This document shows, piece after piece, positions 42,586 to 52,347 of a stretch of 64,000 nucleotides of DNA. The first letter of the stretch is position 1. The number at the start of each line of letters is the position of its first letter. The notes under the pieces are model-generated. The model was given only the letters and a program-made list of their open reading frames with translations. It was not told the DNA's origin and did no database searches. The position numbers and the translations under genes are program-made. The DNA lies in the NCBI GenBank assembly GCA_910588205.1, contig CAJUQK010000003.1:37688-101687 (forward strand), written 5' to 3'. The DNA comes from an uncultured Eggerthellaceae bacterium. GTDB taxonomy: Bacteria; Actinomycetota; Coriobacteriia; Coriobacteriales; Eggerthellaceae.

Positions 42586-43518
42586 TTACGTGTCATGCTT
42601 AGGCTGTTCCAGCGACTTTGGCTTTATGATGTCACCGCCTTCAGTGATTATCACACTTACTAAGATTAGGACAACTCCTACGGCTTTCAAGGGCGTAACA
42701 GTTTCACTAAAGATAATAGCTCCAGCGAGTACGGCAGCGGGGAGTTCTGTAGAAGTGAGAATAGCAACAATGCCACCTGGAAGCGCGGATGACGAACCCA
42801 CGATGCACAGCACTGGAATAACGCTCATAACTAGACCCAGGGCAAGACCTCCTGGCAGAAGTTCGACAAGCTCATGAGGATTTAGGAAAAGGTCACCGCC
42901 ACAGAAAAGCGTCACGATAAATCCACCTATTATCATTACCAGCGTGCGTGGTACTGCAGGCTGATCTGAAGCTATGCGACCGTTGAAAAAGATGAATATC
43001 GCATAGAATAATGCGCAGATCAGCGCGTACACAATCCCCAACGGATCAGCAGTAAACTCGCCTGATAAGAATTCATCGGCCAAGCCGCTAGAAAAGAGCG
43101 TACCAAAGATAACCAAGACTACCGCAAAGATTACAATCTTGCTTGGCACCTTCCTATCAGCGACAGCTTGAAATACCACAGTGATCCATACATATTGGAA
43201 TTGAAGTGCCACGGCACTACCTACACTGAGAAGATCAATGGCCATGTAATATGTTATTGATGAAATGGTGCTAACTGCGCCAAGAACCATTAACTTGACC
43301 ACGGAAGTCTTTGAGAAACTTGGCCTCTTGGAGAAAGGTGTCAGCACGCACAAAACAAGCAAAGCGCAGATGAATTGAGCCATGACGACATGCATAACTG
43401 TATAGCCGCCTTGTCCTACGATCTTGCTGACTGCGCCGCCGATTCCATAGGATGCGCCTGCGGCAATGCCCATGAGGCCTGCCAACAGCTTCTTGGTTGA
43501 TGTTGTTCTTTTTTCCAT
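42586..43518 (-). CDS. EamA/DMT-superfamily transporter
   Basis: 310 aa with ten hydrophobic segments in two EamA halves (MGIAAGASYGIGGAVSKIVGQGG at the start, SSALPGGIVAILTSTELPAAVLAGAIIFSE in the second half). AGGAA precedes ATG 43518. It is separated from the nitrilase by a terminator, so it is transcribed on its own. Its substrate cannot be read. Confidence 0.85.
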   Translation of the reverse strand: MEKRTTSTKKLLAGLMGIAAGASYGIGGAVSKIVGQGGYTVMHVVMAQFICALLVLCVLTPFSKRPSFSKTSVVKLMVLGAVSTISSITYYMAIDLLSVGSAVALQFQYVWITVVFQAVADRKVPSKIVIFAVVLVIFGTLFSSGLADEFLSGEFTADPLGIVYALICALFYAIFIFFNGRIASDQPAVPRTLVMIIGGFIVTLFCGGDLFLNPHELVELLPGGLALGLVMSVIPVLCIVGSSSALPGGIVAILTSTELPAAVLAGAIIFSETVTPLKAVGVVLILVSVIITEGGDIIKPKSLEQPKHDT

Positions 43519-43631
43519 TTCTGATTCCTGGATCTATTCTTTTTAATCGTTTCTCTATGTGAAAGCGCGGTTTGCTCGGAGTATTTCTCATCTCATATAT
43601 CTCATGTCGCGACTTTCGGTGCCTCTATACG

Positions 43632-43663
43632 AAAAACGCCGCCCCAAAGATTCAAGGGCGGCG
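43632..43663 (-). terminator. Intrinsic terminator of the MFS-nitrilase unit
   Basis: CGCCGCCC (43637-43644) pairs with GGGCGGCG (43656-43663). On the minus strand the stem is followed by TTTTT (43632-43636). Confidence 0.85.
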
Positions 43664-43703
43664 CTCTGAAGAGAGAGGGGGTTCTTTAAGCGTTACGCCT
43701 AGT

Positions 43704-44624
43704 TTATTCGCAGGCCTCCTGGTCTATAAAGACTCCACGGCCTCCCCAACACGGGTTATATTCGTTGAACTGAACCAGTTCTCCATAAGTACCAGCCTTG
43801 CGATCACGCAGCAGATCAGACCCGCCCATAGAGAAAATACGTGCTGTGTTCATATCGCCCTCAACGTCTATGTCGGCAAGTGCCCAGCCTTCCTCGCGAC
43901 CCGTAGTTGCGGCACATTGACCCGGCTTCGGCCCCATGATTTGGCTGTTGCCCTCCATATACATACCGCAATGGTTTGAGTCAATGAACCAGACCATGTT
44001 CTCCATAGCGCGGGCATGCCCAAAGGTCTTGTGAACAATATGATCAGGATCGTCGTCGGTCCCAGTCATATTCGGCCAGCAAATGGGGTTGCAGATTATC
44101 TGTGCGCCTTTGAGTGCGAGAGTACGTGCTACCTCGGGGAAACACTTGTCATAGCAGACTTCAAGACCTATCTTTCCGATTTTTGTGTCGAACACAGGGT
44201 AGTCACCAAAACCTGGATAATGATACAGACGCTCGCATAACGGAAGATGTACTTTACGATATTTACCAAGGTAACCCTCAGGGCCAACAAGTACTGCTAC
44301 ATTGTGCGTCGCATCAAAACGGTCAGGATCACGCTCTGCCATGCCCCAGACAATATACATGTCGTATTTTTTAGCCAGCTCGATAAAAATCTGCGTAGAC
44401 TCGCCTTCGGGTACGAGCTCCGAGAGTTCTTGCATGACTAGTTTATCTTCACTGTTGAATTGTTGCATGCCCGTAGTGCCTACCCCTGTAAGAACCTCCT
44501 CAGGGAATACCATCAGCTGGACGCCTTCGGCTGCACCTTTTTCAATCCATTTAATCATGTTCTCACGGTTCAACACTTTGTCGCGTGGATCTGATGACAT
44601 GCATATGGATGCTACTTTCGTCAT
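43704..44624 (-). CDS. Nitrilase-superfamily (carbon-nitrogen) hydrolase
   Basis: 306 aa. The Glu-Lys-Cys catalytic triad is present: E in MVFPEEVLTG, K in GKYRKVHLP and C in IGLEVCYDKCFPE. It would hydrolyse an amide, carbamoyl or nitrile group. It starts 18 bp after the MFS stop, so both are in one message; uptake and hydrolysis of one amide substrate is the simplest reading. Confidence 0.88.
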   Translation of the reverse strand: MTKVASICMSSDPRDKVLNRENMIKWIEKGAAEGVQLMVFPEEVLTGVGTTGMQQFNSEDKLVMQELSELVPEGESTQIFIELAKKYDMYIVWGMAERDPDRFDATHNVAVLVGPEGYLGKYRKVHLPLCERLYHYPGFGDYPVFDTKIGKIGLEVCYDKCFPEVARTLALKGAQIICNPICWPNMTGTDDDPDHIVHKTFGHARAMENMVWFIDSNHCGMYMEGNSQIMGPKPGQCAATTGREEGWALADIDVEGDMNTARIFSMGGSDLLRDRKAGTYGELVQFNEYNPCWGGRGVFIDQEACE

Positions 44625-44642
44625 TGTCCCATACCCTTTCTC

Positions 44643-45896
44643 TTAGTTTGCTACACTCTCAGTAACGGAGCCGTCGGAAGCTGCCGTTGCAGGGTTATCT
44701 TTACGGGAGATCGCCATATAGATCAGAATCATTACGAATCCGAACGCCGATACTGCCGACAGAATCATGGAAGCCATAGCCCAGTCATTTGTAGCCTGTA
44801 CGGCACTAAGGATGATTGGGTTACCAACAAAGATTCCAATGTTATAGAACAGACCCAACGTGCCGATTCCGTAACCGATGTCTTGAGGCTGGCGAATAAT
44901 CTGTGGAACCAAAAAGTTGCCAGCGGTAAGTACCAAGCCGGGGAATACCGCCGTTAAAATGGTATGCAGGATGTAGAGGTTTTCATTCAATCCCGTCGTG
45001 ATCCATGCTGCTACAAACATGACTGCGAAGCATACCAAGTCAAGTTTTGGCGCCCCCTTCTTGCCAAGCTTGTCAAGCAAGAAACCACCAAAGACACAGC
45101 CCGGAATCCCCCATAGACCATTCAGGCTTCCATAAAAATTGGCAGTTTGCGCGTCAAGGTTATACACAGCTCCAAATACCTGCGGATAGTTGTTCATATA
45201 GAAATACAGGAAGAATCCTATGGTCAACTGTGCTAGACAGATACAGAGAACGGGACCGCTAGTCAGCACTCGCTTAATACTGGGCTTGGTCATAGACGGT
45301 GCCGGGACACCTTCAGCACCCTGAGGGGTTTCCTGAGGTGATGCCTCTTTGACAAACATCCAGAAAAGCACCGTGAAGATTGCGGTTCCCAGTGCCGTAA
45401 TCCACCAGACACTAGCCATACCAAATGATGTGACCATAGGCAGAGCCAAGTTCAACGCCACGACCGAAGCCACGGCAGCGAACGTAACGAAAATTCCTAC
45501 AAACAGGCCAGTATTCTTGTCGGGGAACCACATGTTAATCAACACGATTCCCGCCACACTGGCCATAGCGAACCCACAGCCCTCAAGAATGCGGCTGGAC
45601 AAAAGCACAGTGTAGTTATCGAGACCGAACACACCAACTATGTTGCCAAGAACCGTGATGATCATCACGGCAAGGAACACTTTCTTTGGACCGAACTTGC
45701 CAACAAGACCTCCAGCGGGTATCGCCAAGATGATGCCTGCGATGGTGAACACTGACATTAACCATCCGATCTGCCCTAGATCGATTGCGAGGCTCTCCCC
45801 GATGAGACCAAGAATGGGTACGATTTTCAACTGACTGATTGAGCAGAAGACCGCACAGATGTACATAATCGCAAACATCAGGCCTCTGTGTTTCAT
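44643..45896 (-). CDS. Major facilitator superfamily transporter
   Basis: 417 aa with 12 membrane helices. The loop GGLVGKFGPKKVF between helices 2 and 3 is the MFS signature. ATG 45896 is chosen because AAAGGAG lies 5 nt upstream; a GTG at 45911 is weaker. It probably imports the nitrilase substrate. Lower GC than the transfer genes. Confidence 0.87.
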   Translation of the reverse strand: MKHRGLMFAIMYICAVFCSISQLKIVPILGLIGESLAIDLGQIGWLMSVFTIAGIILAIPAGGLVGKFGPKKVFLAVMIITVLGNIVGVFGLDNYTVLLSSRILEGCGFAMASVAGIVLINMWFPDKNTGLFVGIFVTFAAVASVVALNLALPMVTSFGMASVWWITALGTAIFTVLFWMFVKEASPQETPQGAEGVPAPSMTKPSIKRVLTSGPVLCICLAQLTIGFFLYFYMNNYPQVFGAVYNLDAQTANFYGSLNGLWGIPGCVFGGFLLDKLGKKGAPKLDLVCFAVMFVAAWITTGLNENLYILHTILTAVFPGLVLTAGNFLVPQIIRQPQDIGYGIGTLGLFYNIGIFVGNPIILSAVQATNDWAMASMILSAVSAFGFVMILIYMAISRKDNPATAASDGSVTESVAN

Positions 45897-46276
45897 AACC
45901 TCTCCTTTCACTCCTTTACGTTGTTCTAATTAAGCAGATGGTAAGCGGCGAGCAGTCTAGGGGGTCTGCCTGCCGCCTACAATTTGCTTCCAAAAGAGTA
46001 CAAAGAGGCAAATAGAACACTCAATGAGCTAAAACGATGAAACTTGTATCAAAAGAAAGTACAAGGTACCCAGAAAGCATCGGAGAATAGATATTTATAG
46101 CAAAAAGTAGTAGATAATAATTAATACGTACTGTATCTATAGAACCAAATTGGCATATTAATCATAAAAAGGAGTAAACATACTTACCAGAAGCGTCTTT
46201 TCAACAGAAAATGCTACTATATAATTAGACAATTTACACGATCGTCTTAGATTAAGATACATACGTTCGAAACCAG
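45897..46276. other. AT-rich divergent promoter region
   Basis: Between the MFS gene and the LuxR-type gene. It is very AT-rich, with runs such as ATAATTAATACG, and must contain both promoters and the regulator site. I cannot assign exact boxes. Confidence 0.5.
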
Positions 46277-47077
46277 ATGCTAATGTCCGAGACTTCCTAT
46301 AATATTATTCCCCGTGACTGGCGTTTAATGCTCGAATCCGTATACCGCATTAACTCGAAAGATACTGTTTGGGATGTTGAATGTGAATCACTACGATGCT
46401 TACAACAATTAATTCCTTGTGATCAAGGAACGTTTTTTATCTATGATGGCTTTAATGATCTTGGAATACCACTAATAAGCAATTCTACAGCAGTGATTGG
46501 TCAAGAGGCACGTTTTCTTGATGAGTTTATGACTGGCAATTACGACAAAGACCCGTACTTTCGCGGAATGGCATTTCTTCGTCACAACGTTGTATACCGA
46601 GATAGCGATATTCTTCCTGAAGTCGACAGAATAAACTCACGCCTTTTCAAGGAAATTTATGCGAAACAGGGAATCTATTGGGGGCTACGAGCCTATTTAA
46701 GCTATAACGATATGCTTTTGGGAAACATGTCGCTCTTCAACTCTAAAGAATCCGGCGATTTCTCAAATCTAGATATCAATTTATTACGTCTCATGGAACC
46801 TCACATTTCACTTCGATTATACCAACTTCTGCAAAAAGAAAATTCTACTGCGCCCACCAAAGACGATATCGCACAAGTCATCTCTACGCAATTTGATCTT
46901 ACGCCTCGTGAGACAGAGATTATCAGTTTGCTTATGGGCGGCATGGAAGATACGGACATAACAAAATTCTTATGCATTAGTCCGTCGACCTTGAAGAAGC
47001 ATGTATACAATATCTATCGAAAAACGCATGTCAGCAATCGTATTCAGCTTTATAACCTCATAAAACAACAGCGTTAA
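46277..47077 (+). CDS. LuxR-type helix-turn-helix regulator
   Basis: 266 aa (start 46277 or 46283; neither has a strong ribosome site). The C-terminal HTH is LTPRETEIISLLMGGMEDTDITKFLCISPSTLKKHVYNIYRKTHVSNR. The N-terminal about 190 residues look like a GAF/autoinducer-type sensor. Divergent from the MFS-nitrilase unit, which it probably controls. AT-rich like its neighbours. Confidence 0.87.
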   Translation: MLMSETSYNIIPRDWRLMLESVYRINSKDTVWDVECESLRCLQQLIPCDQGTFFIYDGFNDLGIPLISNSTAVIGQEARFLDEFMTGNYDKDPYFRGMAFLRHNVVYRDSDILPEVDRINSRLFKEIYAKQGIYWGLRAYLSYNDMLLGNMSLFNSKESGDFSNLDINLLRLMEPHISLRLYQLLQKENSTAPTKDDIAQVISTQFDLTPRETEIISLLMGGMEDTDITKFLCISPSTLKKHVYNIYRKTHVSNRIQLYNLIKQQR

Positions 47078-47114
47078 TTCATAACAATCTGGGTTTTCTG
47101 CTTCTTATATACTT

Positions 47115-47786
47115 CTAACACCACGCGTAAACAGTAGTTCTTGAATTGCGGGTCTGATACGAACAGGTCGTGAAAGCGAATAACTGACCGTCTTCCGAAA
47201 GATTACCAAAGGCTAGATCTGCGTCAGCAATCAGCTTTTTGAAATCAACCTCCTGATCTACGACTAACCTTTCGCAACTGGCGTTCACGATATCTACGGC
47301 ACAGACCCAAAGTTCCACCGTCTCCCCGTCTCGTTCGTAAAGGATGATGCGATTGTGCTCGCGAGCGTAGTCCTCGTTGCTGAAACGGGCGAAATCTGCG
47401 AACACGGAACCGTCAGACATGTGATGCCCATAAACCATGACGAACCTCGAATCCACCGAACACTCGCAGTCGATATAGGGTGTGCCGTATGCTCCCTGGC
47501 CTAACGCGTCCTTATGAAGGTATGCGTTCGGGACGTCAGGCGTGGCCTGGACGATGGGCTCATCGATGTTCGTTCCCGGAACCTCAACCCAGGCGATGAC
47601 TTCCTGCGGGAGGCTATCCCAATCAATCTGCCTTCCCGGTTCCTCTTCGTTGTTCAGGTTCTCTACTATCTGTGTCAACTCTATCCGATCTTCCTCTGAT
47701 GCGCAGATAACGGTGACAGCTAGTGCTGCTATTACGGCAACCATGACAACGCTTATGGCTCTCGCGACCCTTCTAACACTTTTCAT
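47115..47786 (-). CDS. Class B sortase
   Basis: 223 aa with one N-terminal membrane helix. Catalytic residues: His in VYGHHMSDGS, Cys in FTTCSYQT and Arg in NSRTTVYAW. ATG 47786 is chosen for AAGGAG upstream (GTG 47792 is the other option). It directly follows the adhesin gene, separated only by a hairpin, and should anchor that adhesin to the cell wall. Confidence 0.9.
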   Translation of the reverse strand: MKSVRRVARAISVVMVAVIAALAVTVICASEEDRIELTQIVENLNNEEEPGRQIDWDSLPQEVIAWVEVPGTNIDEPIVQATPDVPNAYLHKDALGQGAYGTPYIDCECSVDSRFVMVYGHHMSDGSVFADFARFSNEDYAREHNRIILYERDGETVELWVCAVDIVNASCERLVVDQEVDFKKLIADADLAFGNLSEDGQLFAFTTCSYQTRNSRTTVYAWC

Positions 47787-47803
47787 CCTCACTCCTTGAA
47801 TTC

Positions 47804-47836
47804 AAAAGGGTGGGACGCTTTGCAAGCATCCCACCC
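47804..47836 (-). terminator. Hairpin with T-run between adhesin and sortase genes
   Basis: GGGTGGGA (47808-47815) pairs with TCCCACCC (47829-47836), extended by GCTT/AAGC. TTTT follows on the minus strand. It probably sets a lower sortase level by partial readthrough, or ends the transfer operon. Confidence 0.78.
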
Positions 47837-47902
47837 TGCCCGATTCTAAGCAGTCAGCTAAGGTTGCTTAGCCTGCTTTGACAGGTGCGATCTGCCCCTG
47901 AT

Positions 47903-50900
47903 CTATTCATCATCGGCAGCTTCGAGCACTTTCTTCTCCATCTCGTCGATGGCATCGGTCTGCTTGCGTGCACGCCGAATGAAAGCGTAGGTCGCACCCG
48001 CCATGCCGCATAGCAGGATCACGGCGATGCTTGCCGTGACGGGATCGACCTCGGCGAACGCGCCGGTCTTGGGATAGCCCTTGCCGGGGTTCTCTGGCAC
48101 AGGCTCCGGGAAGCTCACGGTCTGCCCCTCATCATTGATGTCCTCGTGGGTCGCGATGATGTTCTCGTCGATATCCGCAAGCTTCTCGAAGAAAACGATG
48201 TCGTGTCCCGCGAGGTTGCGCGTGTCGATCTCGACCTCGACATCGACTGTGCCATCCGGGGTCTCGGGCGTGAACTCGGTGGTGCCAACGATCGGCAGGC
48301 CGTCATCGCCCATAAGCGGGTTTCCGGTCTCCTTGTCCATCAGCATGGTGAAGAGCTTGTAGGTGTTGCCAGGTGTGAGGCCTGTGCAGGCGACGGTGTC
48401 GATGAGCTTCACGTGCTCTCCGATGGTACCGACGTCGCTGCCGGTCTCGCCATCGCGCGCCTGGGTCGCGATGTCGACCACGTTCACGGTCTGCGCGACA
48501 TCGTCGATGTCGGCATGCACTATGTACTCGGCACCCTCGTATTCCATGGTCTCGAAGGCAACAAGCTGCTTTCCGGCAAGGGAGACGCCCGCGAACGTGA
48601 AGGTCACATCCACCGTGCCGCAGGATTCTTCTGCGGTGAAGGTGGTGGAAGCCGTGATCTCGTTGCCATGATCGTCAAGTGCAGCCTCGCTGGTTGACTT
48701 GTCCATGAGCGTGCCGCACGCGGTGTATTCGTTGCCAGGGATGAGGCCGGTGTATTGAATAGCGTCGACGATGGTGAGCTCATCGCGCGCCTGGCCCTCG
48801 TGGGTTCCGCTTTCCGCGTCGGTCGCTGTGGTTTTCATGGTCTTGGGCATGTTCTCAAGCGTGAACTCAAATTGGGCGGCCATAGCGCCAGTCTCGTCCC
48901 ACTCGATCATGCCCTGGTCGTTGACTGCAAAGTCGGTCACGGTCGGGTTGCCCTCGTCGTCGAGGTCTGCGATAACGTAGCCTTCAGGTGCTTCGACCTC
49001 TTGGATGTGGTAGGTTCCGTGCTTCGCATAGGCGAGGGATATGACGCCGTTCTCGTCGGTGGTCATCTCCTCGTCGAAGGTGCCCTCGTCGTTCCAGACG
49101 TAGAACTTCGCACCGACGACCGGCTTATCGGCATCGAGCGCGTCAACCTTCTTGATGGATGGCGTCGTGGGCGCATCGGTCACGGCCTCCTCGTGGTCGT
49201 ATATCGCGACATCCTGTCCCGTATATTCGAGCGCGACCGTCTTCTCGGTCACGTCGAGCGCGTAGCCGTCCTTGGCCTTCGCCTCGTAGACCGTGTAGGT
49301 GCCGAGGTAGAGCTCAGGGCTAGTCGCCTTGCCGTCCTCGCCGGTGGTGAGCGTGGCCACGATCTCGCCCTCGTGCGCCCGGATGGTACCGTCGGGCGTC
49401 TGGATCGTCTCCGCCGCCTTCACGATGTAGACGGACTCATCGACCGCTTCCCCTGTCGCACTGTCGGTCTTGGCGACGGTGATGGTGGCCTTCTGGGGCA
49501 TGTTATTGAACTCGACCACGAGCGGGTTGTCCCAGCCGTTGTAGGCGGCGTCCACATGGAACGCCTTGCCCTCAAGCTCCTTCACGTAGCCGTAGGGTGC
49601 TTGCACCTCTACGAGCGTGTAGTCGCCCTCTTCGAGCAGCATCGGGAGCGTGAGCTCTCCGCGCTCGTTGGCCGTCCAGGTGTCGATGGTCTCCTCGACC
49701 GGGTAGTGCGACGTGTAGGTGACGAGTTCGCTGTTTTGGCCCTTAAGCTGGAAGCTCACGGGAAGAGGGACCTGCTTGCCTGTCTCGGCGTCCACCTTCA
49801 CAACTTTGAGCGGGGTCTGCGGGATGTGATCGTTCACGAGCTGAGGCGGGTCGTACTGCCCTTCCTCACGAATGGTGGTCTTCCAGTCCTCCACGGGAAG
49901 GAGCGTCTTTCCCCACTTCGCCTTGAAGGCATCCGCCACGTCTTGCGGAATCACCTCATGGACGCGGTAGGTGCCATACGCGAGCGCGCCAGTCCAGTCG
50001 CCAGGCTTGCTCCAGCCGTTGGCGCTCGCGTTGTCGTCCTTCGTGGTTGCAAGGCCGTTCTCGTCAACCGTGATGGTGCACACGCGGTTGCCAGGATCGA
50101 CGAGCTTGCCCGACTCGGGCGAGAGCACGGGGCTCTCCGAATCGTTGTAGAGCTCGAACTTCACGCCGGGCACGAGCACGCGCACGACTTCCTGGGGCAT
50201 GTCGCCGTCAGGCTCGCCGTAGATCTCCACCGCCACTTCCTTCACAAGGCGGAAGTCCCCGCGCTTGACCGTGTCGGGCACCTTTGGCGAGTTGTAGGTG
50301 TAGACGCTCTCTCCGACTGCGCCGTCGGTCGTGATGCGAACGCAGAAGACTTTAGGTGATCCGCCGTGGCCGTCGTCGAGGTTGTAACCCCGGGGCGCAC
50401 GGGTCTCCTGGATGAGCACCGTGCCCAATGGGATCGAAGCGTCGCCGTTGGTCTGGTGGTAGAGAGGGTCGCCTGCATGCTTGTACTCGTCCGCGAGGTA
50501 GGCGAAGCCGTCGGTATCCGTCTCGAACACCCAGGTGCGCGCAGGCACGCCGGATGCCTCGGCGGATGCAGCGTCCTTATAGTCGCCCGCGTAGTAGCGC
50601 ACCGTGAAGAGCGCGCCTTCTAGCGTGGCATCGCCTTCAGGTTCGCTCTCGCCCGTGTCGGCATCGACCTTGCCGACGAGCATGCCCACGGGGTCTGACT
50701 GCGGTATGTCGGACACGCTCTGGCCGTTCACCCGCGTGGTCTCATCGGATTTCACCTCGACCGGGTACACGGTCGGGTCGAGCGCGTGGCCCGGTGCCTG
50801 CTTGGTCTCGCGCACCCAGTAGCCGCCCGGCTCAAGATCCTCCAGGATGCCGTAGCCGTCCTCATTCGTGGTGATGGAGCCCTTGACGTTGGTGAGGCCC

Positions 50901-51667
50901 TCGTTTGCGTACACGGTGTACACCGCGCCCTCAACCGAGTAGAGCGGGTTTCCCTCGCACATCTCCTCGTTGGCGGTGACCTTCACGAGGTCGATCTTGC
51001 CGTAGGGGATGTACTTGAAGGAGAGGATGAGCTGGTTTCCCGCACCCGTGTAGAGCATGAAAGCCTCGAAGTTCGAGGGGACCTCTCCCTGCATGCGCGA
51101 GATCCTGCGACCGGTCGCGTCGTCGTTGCACATCGTGCCGGACGAGTCGAAGCCTATGACATTGTAGCGGCACCATTCCTTGAATGACTCGTTGCATCCG
51201 TAGAGCGCGTAGCTGCCGTTCGACGAGAACGTGTCGGAGAGCAGGATATGCGCGAGCGCCGCATAGCGCGCATCGGTCATCGCGGTGCCGTCGTACCACG
51301 TGCTCGGCCAGAGGCTCGCGTCGAAGCCGGGGCTTCCATAGCTGAACCAGAGGTCAGCTATGGTTTCCGCATCGCGCCCCGATATCGAGCTTATGGCACT
51401 CTTGGTGTAGGTTCCCGCCGGAGGCGTATTCGCAGAGGGATTCCCGCAATAGGCCATCTCGCCGTCAGCGTACATCCATGTGGTCGTGTATCCCGCATAG
51501 GGGATCTTGCCCCCGATGCTCAAGGATGCGGTCTCTGCGGCGTATGCCCTGCTTGCCGATAGGCCTTGGGTTACAGCGAGGATGCTTGAGAGCGCGAGAA
51601 GTAGCGCCATGAGGATCCGAAGCGCCCTTTGGCCCTTCGGATCGCTTTTCTCAATCGATTTGCTCAT
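47903..51667 (-). CDS. Giant thioester/Cna-type cell-wall-anchored adhesin
   Basis: 1254 aa. Signal peptide (about 1-42). A thioester-domain-like region follows (MAYCGNPSAN, then DAETIADLWFSYG and ARYAALAHILL). Many SpaA/Cna-B repeats of the form GTYxVxExxAPxGY follow. Two T-Q ester domains near the end contain VAFETMEYEG and VFFEKLADID. The sorting signal is YPKTG (1198-1202) with membrane helix and RRARK tail, a variant of LPxTG. It is 11 bp behind the transfer gene at 51679, so it is expressed with the conjugation apparatus. It likely mediates contact with recipient or host surfaces. Confidence 0.9.
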   Translation of the reverse strand: MSKSIEKSDPKGQRALRILMALLLALSSILAVTQGLSASRAYAAETASLSIGGKIPYAGYTTTWMYADGEMAYCGNPSANTPPAGTYTKSAISSISGRDAETIADLWFSYGSPGFDASLWPSTWYDGTAMTDARYAALAHILLSDTFSSNGSYALYGCNESFKEWCRYNVIGFDSSGTMCNDDATGRRISRMQGEVPSNFEAFMLYTGAGNQLILSFKYIPYGKIDLVKVTANEEMCEGNPLYSVEGAVYTVYANEGLTNVKGSITTNEDGYGILEDLEPGGYWVRETKQAPGHALDPTVYPVEVKSDETTRVNGQSVSDIPQSDPVGMLVGKVDADTGESEPEGDATLEGALFTVRYYAGDYKDAASAEASGVPARTWVFETDTDGFAYLADEYKHAGDPLYHQTNGDASIPLGTVLIQETRAPRGYNLDDGHGGSPKVFCVRITTDGAVGESVYTYNSPKVPDTVKRGDFRLVKEVAVEIYGEPDGDMPQEVVRVLVPGVKFELYNDSESPVLSPESGKLVDPGNRVCTITVDENGLATTKDDNASANGWSKPGDWTGALAYGTYRVHEVIPQDVADAFKAKWGKTLLPVEDWKTTIREEGQYDPPQLVNDHIPQTPLKVVKVDAETGKQVPLPVSFQLKGQNSELVTYTSHYPVEETIDTWTANERGELTLPMLLEEGDYTLVEVQAPYGYVKELEGKAFHVDAAYNGWDNPLVVEFNNMPQKATITVAKTDSATGEAVDESVYIVKAAETIQTPDGTIRAHEGEIVATLTTGEDGKATSPELYLGTYTVYEAKAKDGYALDVTEKTVALEYTGQDVAIYDHEEAVTDAPTTPSIKKVDALDADKPVVGAKFYVWNDEGTFDEEMTTDENGVISLAYAKHGTYHIQEVEAPEGYVIADLDDEGNPTVTDFAVNDQGMIEWDETGAMAAQFEFTLENMPKTMKTTATDAESGTHEGQARDELTIVDAIQYTGLIPGNEYTACGTLMDKSTSEAALDDHGNEITASTTFTAEESCGTVDVTFTFAGVSLAGKQLVAFETMEYEGAEYIVHADIDDVAQTVNVVDIATQARDGETGSDVGTIGEHVKLIDTVACTGLTPGNTYKLFTMLMDKETGNPLMGDDGLPIVGTTEFTPETPDGTVDVEVEIDTRNLAGHDIVFFEKLADIDENIIATHEDINDEGQTVSFPEPVPENPGKGYPKTGAFAEVDPVTASIAVILLCGMAGATYAFIRRARKQTDAIDEMEKKVLEAADDE

Positions 51668-51678
51668 TGCCCACCCCC

Positions 51679-52212
51679 TCAGCGAGTCTTCTCGTCAAAA
51701 GGGATGTCATGATCCGCCACGGCAGCGGACCCCTCCCTCGCGGATGCGGCTCGCTCGTTTAGGGATTGCCCATCGCGGGACTCCTGCGCCTGCTCCTGCG
51801 CGTCCTTCGCCTTGTCGTCACGTGATGCCTTGAAGCGCTCGTAGGATTCGGCGAGGGCCGTCTTGATCTGGGCTGGCATGACCTTGACGGTGTCCTTGAC
51901 CGCACGGCCCTCCTCGTCGGTCATCCGGTTGCCCTCGGCATCCATCACCGACTTCTGCAGCCAGACCTCGCGGTCGGTGAGCAGGGGGATGTCGCGGTAG
52001 TTCTCGCCGCGGTACTTGGATTCGTTCACGAAGCGCGGGCTGAACTGATAGCCGGACACGTCCTTCTCATCGATGATTGTGTCGCTCGGCAACGTCACGC
52101 TGTTGAAGGTCTTGACCTCGCCTGTCTTCTTGTCTGTGTACTCGATGCCTTCGCGGACGAAGTTCTTGTGAATGGTGATGTAGGTGTTCTTCTTTTCCTT
52201 GGTCTCAGCCAT
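51679..52212 (-). CDS. Conserved transfer-operon protein, unknown function
   Basis: 177 aa, soluble. TYITIHKNFVREG, FNSVTLPSDTIID and YQFSPRFVNESKYRGENYRDIPLLTDREVWLQK suggest a beta-rich N-terminal domain; the C-terminal third is charged and probably disordered. I recall similar proteins in actinobacterial ICEs without known function. A single-strand DNA-binding role is possible but not shown. A gap of 135 bp, with nothing recognised, separates it from the VirB6-like gene. Confidence 0.7.
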   Translation of the reverse strand: MAETKEKKNTYITIHKNFVREGIEYTDKKTGEVKTFNSVTLPSDTIIDEKDVSGYQFSPRFVNESKYRGENYRDIPLLTDREVWLQKSVMDAEGNRMTDEEGRAVKDTVKVMPAQIKTALAESYERFKASRDDKAKDAQEQAQESRDGQSLNERAASAREGSAAVADHDIPFDEKTR

Positions 52213-52347
52213 TTCGCTGTCTCCTTTGCTTGGTTTTGCGGGAATGCGTGGAAGTCCCGCCTGTCATTGGAAGGTTAGGTTGAGGGGGATGTGCATCCCC
52301 TAGGGTCTGAGCCCAGTCGATCCCGTATGCTTGCGCGTGCCCATTGC

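Noticed and set aside
43632-43663. A regulatory operator between the nitrilase and transporter genes
   Set aside because: The stem is followed by a T-run in the transcribed direction, so an intrinsic terminator explains it.
48755-50359. A 534-residue plus-strand open frame
   Set aside because: It lies antisense to the adhesin, has no domain pattern or ribosome site, and follows the codon periodicity of the minus-strand gene.
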